Below, in pieces: positions 40,521 through 50,300 of a stretch of 64,000 nt of DNA. The stretch spans positions 8,752,501 to 8,816,500 of the forward strand of contig OU015541.1 in assembly GCA_907165065.1 (NCBI GenBank), read 5' to 3'. Origin of the DNA: Caprimulgus europaeus. Lineage: Eukaryota > Chordata > Aves > Caprimulgiformes > Caprimulgidae. Position numbers and translations under genes: made by a program. Below the pieces are notes generated by a model. The model saw only the letters and a list, made by a program, of their open reading frames with translations, was not told the origin of the DNA and did no database searches. The first letter of the stretch is position 1. Each line of letters opens with the position of its first letter.

Positions 40521-40623
40521 GCTACCCATGCCTTTTATGGACACTGTTAATCTCGCAGGCATTGCAAATTGTCATTGTGCTGGGGAGAAGCAGCTGCTTC
40601 ACAACTACTGGGATACTGTATTA

Positions 40624-40631
40624 TTGCATAG
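40624..40631 (-). promoter_or_regulatory. miR-153 8-mer target site
   Basis: CTATGCAA in mRNA sense, a full 8-mer match to miR-153, which has been reported to target SNAI1. It lies in the AT-rich distal 3'UTR. Confidence 0.55.
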
Positions 40632-41207
40632 TTACACCTTCTACAGGCGGCATATATACACTTGGGGCCGGGGGGGGAGGTGTTAATATTTTGTCCTTCA
40701 TTAAAAAAAAATATTGGTTCTTAAAAGTTACCAAGTGGTTATGGTAAAAAAAAAAAAAAGGAAGAAAAAAAATAAAAAACCACAAAAAACCCCCAACCCC
40801 CGCAAGCTACATGGTGGCAATGTTTGATACCGGTGGCAGGGCCAGGGTGCAGGTCCAACCCTGCAAGGTGCTGAGTGCCTCTGGCAAACGGGGGGCACCT
40901 GCTGAGGGGCTGCTGCAGCCGCGGGTTGGGGTCAGGGCTACATCCCCCGAGTGTCTGCATTCACTTTGCCACCCACACTTTGCACCGGAGTCCAACCTGC
41001 ACCCTCAGAGGCAGGGACTGGGTCAGAGAAGGATCAGGCCTTCACATTGCACAGGAGGCACCGAGCGAGGAGCGTGAGGGTCCCGGGGGCCGGAGAGGCG
41101 GCGTCCGGCAGGTGCACACCGCGATGGCGATGGAGGAAACTAACTCCTACAGAAACTAGTTAGAATATAGGTATTTGCGTGGTGAGAGGCTCGGGGGAGC
41201 GGAATCC

Positions 41208-43724
41208 TCAGCGAGAGCCCGAGCAGCCCGTCTCCTCGTGCTTGTGGAGCAGCGACATACGGGAGAAAGTCCGGGAGCAGGTTTTGCACTGGTACTTCTT
41301 TACATCTGAATGGGTCTGCAGGTGGGCGCGGAGATTAGAGCGGTCAGCAAAGGCCCGGTTGCAGTGTGTACAGGAAAAGGGCTTTTCACCTATGGGACAA
41401 AGAGAAACGCTCCCAATTAACCAGTGCATCAACACATGGGGAATATCAAAGAAGGAGCCATTCATTAGCCAAAGTTTGTGAAGAGCTGAGTGAAAAGAAG
41501 TGCTTGGCTGTTATTGTTGGGAGGGAAAGCCAGGGAGGTATGTACAGCATTCACTTGGGGGAAGCCTCGGACTTGGGAATTTCCTACTGCCAGAAAAACT
41601 TCTCCAATGAGCCACGGAAAAGTAACGCTGGAAACATCTGTGAGCAGCTAGGCAGTGGCACATACAAACCAAGACGATGTTCGTCTCCTGCCTGGAGCCA
41701 AGCGACCCGTTTGCAGAAGGCAGGAAAGCCAAGAGCTATGTGTTAATGAGATCATAGCAGGCAGCGGCTGAAAGGCGCCAGCACCAGGGCGAGTATCGCT
41801 ATTTCCTCCACCGAACCCCGCGCTCCCCCTTCTCCCGCCCAGCTCGCATTGAAAACCCTGGCCAGGGCCAATTCCTCCCAGAAAGACTCTTTTGGAGGAA
41901 ACAAACGCGTATGCTCAATTTGGAAAGCACAATTAAGTCTTCTCTGCTTCCTTCAGCCATCATCTTTGGTACATTAAGAGGGTGTGAAATCGGTGCCAAG
42001 GACAATTACGCTGTCCCCGCAGCCCCACAAAGGATGCTCGGGAGATGCATTGTCGGGGCAGCGGGGTGGGCTGCAGCTGCGGCACCCACACACGCACTAA
42101 CAGGTGCGGGGGTGACCACCCCGCACCCCAGCACCTGCCCGCAGGCCTGGCCCAGCCTTGCTTACAGTGCAGTGGGTGTGCTTCGAGCTGAGCTCAGGGG
42201 TGATGGGCAGCCGGGTGTGGGGAGCCCTTGGTGTGGGTAGGGAGGGATGCTTTGGGCATGGTGGTGCACAGGGAGTGCTCCAGTGGTCTCACAGCCCCGG
42301 TTGATGAGCTGGAGCTGAAGCTGTCACACCGTGGCCGATGGGCTGGCTCAGCACTAACAGCAGCGGCACAGATTTATGAGCCGAGCCTTGACCCTGCGCC
42401 CAGTTCCAGCCAAGAGGATATTTAAAGGACATTTTAGAGAGATGTGCCAAGGGGCTTTGGGAAGCTCTTATCTTCCCAGATAACACCCGGCCCGCCGATT
42501 CGCTGGGGGCCGCGGAGCTGGGAAGCGGGAGGCGATAAGGGAGGGAAGGGAGGGAGAGGGGCGAGAGCCGGCGTTACCGGTGTGCGTCCGGATGTGGCCC
42601 TGCAGCAGCCAGGGCCGGGAGAAGGCCTTGCCGCACATCTTGCAGACACAGGGCAGCGTGTGGCTCCGGATGTGCATCTTGAGAGCCCCCAGGCTCACGT
42701 ACTCCTTCTCGCAGTACTTGCAGCTGAAGGATTTCCTGGCCTGGGCGTCGCAGTGCAATTGCTTGTGCTTGGAGAGCCCGGCGAAGGTGGAGTAAGCCTT
42801 GGCACACTGGGCACAGCGGAAGCGCTCGGCGGCGGCGGGGGCCGAGGCTGGGCTGGGGGGCCCCGAGCTCTTGCCTTCATCCTCCTCGCTGGACAGCGTC
42901 GTCAGGTCCAGGGCAGGGGCTGCGCCGCCCCCCACCTCGCTGCCCGGGCCGCCCGGGAAGAGGCTGGAGAGGAGCCCCGCGTCCCACACCAGCGGCGGAT
43001 AGTAGGCACCGGGGCCGAGCACCTCGGGCGGGGGGATGACGGGCAGCGGGCACGTCTCGTACAGCAGCGGGGCGGTCAGCACTGTGGGAGGCAGCAGCGC
43101 TCAGCAGGGGCCCAGTGCTCCCCTTGGGAACGGGGGCGAGGAGACCCCGACCCAGGGTGCTCAGCCCACCGTTAGCGCAATGGGACCCAACCCCAGCCCC
43201 TCCCGTGGTACCCCCATCCCCACTCTGGAGGTGGAGAGGCAAAGAGGTCCCAGCCCACCCCACGGGAGCCCAGAGCCCCAGCACATCCTGGGGCAAAGGA
43301 GACCCCAGCCCACAAGGACTCGGCGCCCCTGCCCGCCCCTCTGCGAGGGACGGGACGAAGGAGACCCCGCGCCCCTTGCCAACCCCTGTCACCGGGAGCC
43401 CCTGGCGCCTCTGCCCACCCCGGGGTACCGGGGGCGGCTGCACATCCCGGGACACAGAGGATCCTGCGTCCCATCTCTCCCGAGATGCACGAAATTGGAA
43501 AAAAACGAACCCAGCCCACACCCCTGCGAAGAGTCAGTCACCCACGCGCTCCTGTGCGGAGACACAAGGCGATCCCGCACCAGAGCCCCCGCCCCGCCGA
43601 GCACCCCACGTGCGTTGCCCGTCCCGCCGCACCCCGTCCACGCACCGGCCTGGCTCTCCAGCTCGCTGTAGTTGGGCTTCTTGCTTGCCGAGAAGTGCTT
43701 CTTCACCAGGAAAGAGCGCGGCAT
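41208..43724 (-). CDS. SNAI1: SNAI1 zinc-finger transcriptional repressor
   Basis: Three exons on the minus strand: 43,724-43,646, 43,081-42,578 and 41,389-41,208, with donors GTGCGT and GTAACG and acceptors CACAG and CATAG. They total 765 nt, 254 residues. Residues 1-9 (MPRSFLVKK) are the SNAG motif that recruits LSD1/CoREST and HDACs. Residues 90-106 are the serine-rich degradation segment. Zinc fingers start at C116, C147, C171, C201 and C229. The first four are C2H2 and the last is C2HC. The protein is a nuclear repressor that binds CAGGTG E-boxes, silences cadherin genes and drives epithelial-mesenchymal transition. The paralogue SNAI2 was considered because residues 27-48 resemble it. 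Its longer SLUG region is absent and the RNF114-SPATA2 neighbours identify SNAI1. Length fits the family (human 264). Confidence 0.97.
41880..42015. promoter_or_regulatory. AT-rich segment in SNAI1 intron 2
   Basis: Within the 1,188 bp second intron (41,390-42,577), this block contains two SOX-like cores, GCACAATTAAG near 41,927 and GACAATTACG near 42,001, about 75 bp apart. It is less GC-rich than the rest of the intron. Possible intronic enhancer, inferred only. Confidence 0.25.
42466..42540. promoter_or_regulatory. GATA motif trio in SNAI1 intron 2
   Basis: CTTATC (42,467-42,472) faces AGATAA (42,478-42,483) as an inverted pair five bases apart, and GATAAG follows at 42,534-42,539. All lie within about 110 bp of the exon 2 donor. 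Spaced and inverted GATA sites are compatible with GATA-factor binding. Confidence 0.3.
43130..43620 (-). repeat. degenerate GC-rich repeat in SNAI1 intron 1
   Basis: Variants of GGAGACCCCAGCCCA recur near 43,138, 43,238, 43,294 and 43,357 with spacings of roughly 56-63 bp, one about 100 bp, interspersed with CCCGGG-rich segments. It looks like a decayed minisatellite filling much of the 564 bp intron (43,082-43,645). Confidence 0.4.
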
Positions 43725-43870
43725 CTTGCAACCCCAATATCACCGCCCGCTGCGGGGCCGCCGCGCCCGTTAATATGGGCCCGGGGCCGGGGGGGCGGTG
43801 CGGAGGCGGGGGGGGGGCGGTGCGGGGCCGCCCCTGGGCTCCGGAGCCAATGGGCCAGGAGGGGCGGGCG
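43725..43870 (-). promoter_or_regulatory. SNAI1 core promoter
   Basis: Reading on the minus strand towards the start codon: a GC box (CGCCCC, 43,866-43,861), an inverted CCAAT box (ATTGG, 43,851-43,847), a long C-rich stretch, then CCATATTAAC at 43,778-43,769 as a TATA-like element. That element is about 45-55 bp before the ATG, so the 5'UTR may be only about 20-25 nt, unless an upstream start is also used. The whole lies in a CpG island of about 42.5-44.4 kb. The nearest CACCTG E-box seen upstream is at 44,469-44,474, so a proximal Snail self-repression site is not obvious. Confidence 0.6.
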
Positions 43871-43992
43871 CCCGGCGGGTGTCGATCCCGCGGCCACCCG
43901 GGAACTGGCTGTACGGCGGGGATTGCCCACGGGACTCCAGTCCCGCTGGACGGCTGCGCTGTCTGCCCGGGTGCCGGCTGGAAACCGCCGCC

Positions 43993-44050
43993 GAAGATGA
44001 AGATGAAGATGAAGATGAAGATGAAGATGAAGATGATGATGAAGAAGAAC
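43993..44050 (+). repeat. GAAGAT hexanucleotide microsatellite
   Basis: Seven perfect GAAGAT units (43,993-44,034), then GATGAT and GAAGAAGAAC. It sits about 270 bp upstream of the SNAI1 start codon inside the CpG island, so length variation here could alter promoter spacing. Acidic-repeat reading frames through it are an artefact. Confidence 0.9.
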
Positions 44051-47000
44051 GACCCGTTTCTGGCTTCTCTCCGGAGTCTCCCCCTGTGCCGCGCTCCCCG
44101 CAGGGACCAGCCGTTGCTCCGGAGGGAAGCAGGACAAGGATCCGTGGGACGGACCCACGGCCACTGTGCCCGAGCCGGGGAGAGCTGCTGCAGCGGGGCT
44201 GGAGGAAGGCTCTGTGCCTGGAGGGTGATCCCCGGGACCCCCACGCGTGGCTGTCCTTGCCCCAGCCCCACTGCCGGGGGCTGCCGTGCAGGTTAGGACA
44301 AGCCTCCGCCGTGCCCCCTGCACCTCAGCACCGCAGGGACACAGCCCGGCGCGGGAACACGCTCCTCCGCCGGTTATTGATCCTCTGGAAACAGGCAATG
44401 GCTGGCGGGGAGCGGGGTGGGTCCCGCACAGCCCTGGCTGGCTCCCTCCCTCAGGCAGTGGTCAGAAGCACCTGCCCGGACACGTTTCTCCCTTCTGCTG
44501 GGCAGGTTTCAGGCAGCACAACCTCCCCCTAACAAGCTGCCCTCGGGTTTCCTTCCCTCCTGCCTTCCCTCGGCTCTTTCCTCAGCAGCAGTGTGGGTCA
44601 AACAGCCCCGCTGAGGCACATGCTCCCTTTGGCTTTCCACTCCCCAGGGACACACGCCCACGGGAAGGTGCCCAGGCCTTGCTAGGGGTGAGCAGAGCTG
44701 GAGTTGTGCCCTTGGCCTGCCAGTTAAAAAGCCCAGTGTGGGCTCCCCGCTCACCCCATCCCTCCGGCTTGCGTGGGATTTCCCGCTGGAGGGGTTCAGG
44801 GCTGGGGTCCAGGCACCTGCTGTGGGAACCGTGCTCAGCCCTGGGCCAAGACAGCTGCTGGCAGCGGGTGGAGGAGGAACGGGACCTGCTGGGAATGTCT
44901 CCTTCCTCCTGGCCAGCGCATGGCCCTGCCACCCGAAAAAGGGCCCGTGGTGCTAAGCCACTCGTGACTGAGCTGTCACACACAGCTCTGCCAGCCCTTC
45001 TGACCATGTTACTGTTGAGCCACAACCCACATGAAATGCAGAAGTGGGGAGCAAAGCTTTCCACTGCCACAGCTGCAGTGCAGGGTGCTGAGCTCACTGT
45101 CAGCCTTTCCTCAGGGCAGGAACAGCTTGGGAAGCTTGTCCCACCAGCCACACGAAGTCCTGCTGAGATGAGATGCACTTGCAAACTCTTCCCCTGCAGC
45201 CACATACTCTGGAGCTGGATCCGTCCTTCCTTTGCTGCAGAATCATCTGTGGCTTCCAGCAGGTGTTTATCTGCACGACTCATCCCTGAGCAGCCTGAAG
45301 TTTGGGGGAAAATGTGCCCCCAAAATCCTTGATGGACGCAAATGACAGAGGCCAGGTCCCCCCCATTTCTCACAGAGGTCCAGGGGTGCAGCACCCTGTG
45401 GTGCAGGGGGCAGCAGCCCCGGTGCTGCCGCAGGTGCCTTTCCTGGTACCTTGCTGGTGCCCCCCCCACTCCTCCACCTGCTGCGGATGTGGTTACACTG
45501 GGGACACTTGCACAAGGAACCCAACTAGGTGGTTTTCTTTCAAGAAGCAAAGCCTGCTCTCTTCTGTTCTTTCTGAAATGTTAATCAGATCTGTTCCGAC
45601 CACTGCGTGTGGAAAAAACATGCATGTGCTAAAGGAAAAATCGAGATTGAGGGAGAAAGTGACCTGAGCTGCCTGTGCCGGTGAGCCAGCAAGCTACAGG
45701 ACAGAGAGCAGACCACAGGGAAGGGAAGCTCTGCAATGATTCACAGGCTGGAAATGGCAGTGGTTTCTCAGCTGTCCCACCCTGCACCAGAGCTCTTGGC
45801 TCTGGCAGCTGCTGAGCCCCAGGGTGGACAGAGCAGCCCTGCCACCAGCCCTTGGCATACCTGCAGTCCCAGACCCACGTGGACTGGCCCAAGGAGCTCA
45901 CAGGAATATGCTAACCACCTACAGAGTGGCAAGTCTGCTGCAAATTCTTCTTTTTACCCCTGGCTACATGAAGCATCTCAAATATCCTGCTGCAGAGCAA
46001 AGCTTCTGCCACCAAGGATGGGGCAGTGGTGGGGCGAAGCGAAGTTCTGGGCATGAGGCGAGGGGATGAGGTGTGCGCCCTCACTGCAAGACCAGGGAGG
46101 AGCTCCGTGAGACCCTCCGCAGGCCCCCGGGGTGGGTGGAGGAAGACGGGACGAGCACAGGGCCGGGAGGTGCCAGACCCGTTCTCTCCAAAATGCAAGA
46201 CCTCCCTCTGCTGTCGGCGCACACCATGCCGGCCACCGCTGCAGCGATCGGGATGGCTTTATTCCTCCTTTCCCTCAGATTATGGAAGAGAACCTCATTC
46301 CTTGGCGATACTAAAACAGCTCCACTGTATTATTTTTTTTTTTAAGCCCTAGTGTCTGAGTGCTAGGTAAAGACAGAACACATGTGAGAAGAGCTAGGAG
46401 AGACCCAAGCCTGTAGTGATGACACTTATGTGCACTAAGTGCTGAGTATTTTCTAGAGTCTTGGGGAAGGAGAAGGAAGTTTTCATCACGGTTTCAACGG
46501 TCTTTGTTTGTATCACCTGGAGAGTAACATAAGTTACCCATAAAAAATGATGTTGCTTTTGAAGAATAAAGCACAGCCCAATTCAACTGTGACATGTAGC
46601 TCTGAGTTAGAAAAACAAAAACTTACCCCAAAACAAATGTCCCATGTCATTTTTAGTATATTTAAACCAAAGAAAAGCTTTAGGCCGGCAAGCACATCCC
46701 TCATTTGCCTTTCTGTGACTTAGCGTGGCCTTGGTATTGCATGAGAGGTTAATCTTACACTGGTCTTGCCAGTGATCACCCAGTATAGCTGGCCAAAGGC
46801 CTTGAAGCAAATTTGCTGTGATTATGTCAACCGGGTGACATGAGGACCCAGAATACACCACTAATGCTTTATCATAGATGGGATCCTTTACAAGTTCTCA
46901 TCCACCCAGTGTAAGGAGACCAGGGGAATTTATTGCTGTAATTCCAGAAGCAGCGATGTTTTGTGTCAGGCTGGTAATACTGACAACAATTTAACAGACC

Positions 47001-48340
47001 TATTCAGGCCAGTCTGTGATCAGAGACAGATTCATTTAAAAAAATAGCTCAATTGCAAGCTTGTCTCCTCCCATTCTGTCACTCTCTGTGCTAATCGTCC
47101 TCCTAAGGCTGACTCCTTGTGCCAGACATGGGGAATTTCACAGGTCAGAGGTGGCCCGATTGCATTATCACCAACAATAGGCACTTGGGACTTGCTGTCT
47201 GCGAGATCAGCTGCTGATGAGGCGAGAGTAGCACTGGCAGAGCACTTCACTCTTCTGCAGGAACTCTCCTCTGGATTTAGAAGCCCAAACAAGCTTGTTC
47301 TATAAATTGTTTTTTGGTTTTGTTTTTTTTTTTTCCATCTCACAAGTTTGTGCACACAAATGAGATGAATCAAGGCTGTACACAGAACACGCACTTCTCA
47401 ACAGAACATCTTTCTAAATCACCCAGCAAATACCAGTAAGACATACCACAGCACGTGCAAACACGTTTGTATTTGTTAAGTTGACGAAGTCAGCACCACA
47501 GAGACACAAAGCTCTTCAGCAGCTGGAGCAAGTGGAAGTCAATGGCTAGTTTTATCTCTGAGAGGTTCTGTGGATGCTCATCACAGCACAGAGAGCAGTG
47601 CTGTGAATTCTACTGCTCTCAAGGCAGCAGGTGCCAGGACATTGCATTAGTGTGTGAGTGAGAAGCAATCTAAGTTAAAGTAGAACCAGTGTGCACTTCC
47701 CAGTCAGTATTTTTGGTCTGAACCTTCTGTGAAATAATTCCCAAGTAATAAATCAATGCAAATCAAACCCAAGTGGCACAGTCAAGGAATGGGTCTGCAC
47801 AGACAGTTAGGGTACAACCACTCAGCACAAGCAATTTCTGACCGGTCATTGCTGCCAGCCAGCCTCCACCTCTGCATTTGGAGTTACCTAAACTGAGGAC
47901 AACACAAAGATGGAAACTCCACAAACTCGACACCCAGAGAAGGTAAAGCTATGGCTGCTGTAAAGATTCCAACAGCAAAGCCCTGCTGGACAGTCACACT
48001 TTCCCAATTTAACAAGAAACTCTAGGAGGGTTTGTTTCTGTGGCTTCTAGGAGCACCCACATACCAGGCTGCACTGCAGCATTCTGGCCAGCTCCAGCAG
48101 GACTTGCTCTGAACTCCAACTCAACTATTTTTCATAACCTGCGCATCCACTGTTTCAAAGATTATAAAATAAAGTTGCAACTAATCAGTACAAAATATCT
48201 AGTGGCAGCCAGAAGCTGAAGATCCTGCATTTCTCAATGTCTGTTGTGCTCACTGCAGTGTTACACAGTGTTTTTAGGGAGGTGCTGGAATGAAAGGCAC
48301 TGACCACAAGGAAGAAATGACAGAGTTGACACCAAGATAG
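44051..48340. other. intergenic DNA between SNAI1 and RNF114
   Basis: The first part (to about 44.4 kb) is the outer SNAI1 CpG island. The remainder shows no splice-linked coding exons, structural RNA gene or mobile element that I recognise. Two long overlapping frames on opposite strands (44.2-45.6 kb) are GC-rich chance frames. Composition changes from GC-rich to AT-rich near 46.3 kb. SNAI1 enhancers could lie here but none can be specified. Confidence 0.7.
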
Positions 48341-48344
48341 GATT

Positions 48345-50300
48345 TTATAAATTAAATTTCCTTTATTTGTAACTTGTCTTCAAAAGTCAAAAACATGACA
48401 AAGTAATTACTTGGAAGCTTCTAACTGCTCCTTAAACATCTTCTCAGAATTGCATGGAAGTGCACTTAGAATAGTAGCAGAAATCTAGATTCCCATCAAT
48501 GGGTATCACCAAACCACGTTCCTGCCAGAACCCAGAAATCCCCATCCAGCTACTACATCATCATCACCTCTTTGCAGATCAAGCATTAAAAACAACCAAC
48601 CCCAAACACAATTCTTTTTCCACAGTACCATGAAATCATCCCCCCTCCCCAAAGACTGACCTTCCAGTCACCAAGCAGAACCTTAAGGATGAGTCTATAA
48701 CAGCCCATACCAAGTTGGGGAAAACATACTAAAACCAAGTTAATCTTAAATATGTTAGAGGTCTGGCTGGGCACAAAGTTTAATCAAGAGGTTTTAGCCA
48801 GGGTTTCATTGTTTTAAGGGCAAGGCTACGCTGCAATCTGCAGAGTGTGGAAATATGAAGTTTACTGGTCAAATAAATTAATTAATACTCAATTATGCAG
48901 TGGTGCAGGCCCACTGCTCCAATTAAACATGCTTAAATTAGACATCTCAACACAACTGTGAATTACAAGTTCTAGTCAGGTGTCTTAGATCATTAGATCT
49001 CAGCACCTTGACTGTGCAGTTAATGAAAACGTTTAACTAAAACAGAATCTCTACAGTAAAAGAACACAGACATATATTTGAATATACTTCAATACAGAGT
49101 ATCAACTTACCAGGTACTGTAATCGTCATCCTGCCTTCTGGGTTACATTTTACTTTTTCTTTGAAAGCTGTATCTGCATACTATACATATAATATTATAT
49201 GGAAAATAATCTAAGTACAGCTTCAGCTACTTTAGCAACATTTAAATGAAGAACAGGAATTTAAACTACCTGTTCAAATGTGTAATGCAGAAATGTAGTG
49301 CTATGCAAATGCTATAAATTATTGGTAAGTTTTGCTACCAGCTTGCCTTGAGAGATGGAAAAAACTAGGAATATATACGAAAACTTCAGTTTAAATAGAA
49401 AGCAGAGGTATTGAAAAAAAACTTCTGAATTCCCCTATCAGCATAAGGCTTAAAATCACTAGAAAACCAGTTTCAAAAAACATCAATTTAATCATTAAGC
49501 CAGCAAATATAATTAATATTTGATACAATAGTTAAAAAATGATGCATTTTTAACTCAGATCAACATTAAAGTTTATTTTCCAGGCTAGAAATTATGGTCA
49601 AAGTATGGAAGAAAGTAATAATCATGCATAGAACTAAAATATTTTGAACTAGGTGCTTACACAGGTGCAAAGATTTGCTAAGAAAGTTTGTTGTTTGAAG
49701 ACTCATACTGAAGAGATGTTTTCCATATAATTGAGAGGCTGCTTATAAGAATTTCAACACTGGGAAACATAACAAAGTAACAGGCATCATAGGTCACTTG
49801 AAATGAGAGCTGGTCTGACAATTACAGTTAGCACCTAGAGGTCTCACTAAAGGAAAACAGCTACAAGGATGCCTCTCATACTATCATTTAAGATATGTAA
49901 ATGAGATTGGGAAAAGATATTTATTGACTAGTTCAGGCCATTCCATTTGGCATATTTTTGGTTTTAGACAGTCAAATAAACACAACTGCAAAAGAAACCA
50001 AGAAATAGGCATAGGCAAAGGAAAAAAAGATTTGTCTCCTCCACGGTGACCTACAATTAATCTTTGTGTGAAGCAAGTAAGAAAGTTAGGCTGACAGGGT
50101 TGAATGGCACAGACCATGTTAACAAAAGACTGAGTGGTACAGAAATATCAAACCAGGATTGGAAACTGAGATAGGGATTAAAAAGTCTTCTGTATTTCTG
50201 GATGCCTGAGTTAATCTTGGGATGTAAAGGGAGAAGTGTGAGGATGCTGGGTATTTCCCCCTCATGGAAGCTTGGTTTGACAGTTAATCTTCAGGTTGGT
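48345..50300 (-). other. RNF114 3' untranslated region
   Basis: Inferred from the RNF114 stop codon to the minus-strand AATAAA at 48,367-48,362, about 1.95 kb. Other AATAAA strings on the minus strand near 49,572-49,577 and 49,920 could give shorter forms. The tract is AT-rich and lacks long reading frames. The end is not proven. Confidence 0.55.
48362..48367 (-). terminator. probable RNF114 poly(A) signal AATAAA
   Basis: Minus-strand AATAAA followed by an AT-rich stretch, the most distal candidate before the intergenic region. Confidence 0.5.

Larger units (their letters stand above)
40150..41207 (-). other. SNAI1 3' untranslated region
   Basis: Follows the SNAI1 stop codon on the minus strand and ends near the AATAAA at 40,173-40,168. 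About 1.05 kb. The distal half (40,150-40,660) is AT-rich and unlike the GC-rich DNA around it, as expected for a constrained 3'UTR. It carries seed matches to miR-30, miR-203 and miR-153, all microRNAs reported to repress SNAI1. The proximal part contains a T-rich run in mRNA sense (40,746-40,775). The end is inferred, not observed. Confidence 0.75.

Noticed and set aside
41208-43724. SNAI2 (Slug) as the identity of the zinc-finger gene
   Set aside because: The region after SNAG is Slug-like, but the longer SLUG segment is missing and the RNF114-SPATA2 neighbourhood is that of SNAI1.
44142-44160. Seven-base inverted repeat CCGTGGG/CCCACGG upstream of SNAI1 as a paired RBPJ site
   Set aside because: The flanking base after GTGGGA is C, which departs from the RBPJ consensus. 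Short inverted repeats are frequent in CpG islands.
43798-44532. 244-residue plus-strand frame with an acidic repeat, divergent from SNAI1
   Set aside because: Driven by the GAAGAT microsatellite and CpG-island composition. No known protein family.
44247-45550. Overlapping frames of 361 (plus) and 322 (minus) residues
   Set aside because: Mirror-image chance frames in GC-rich DNA. Neither shows a domain nor splices to a recognisable exon.
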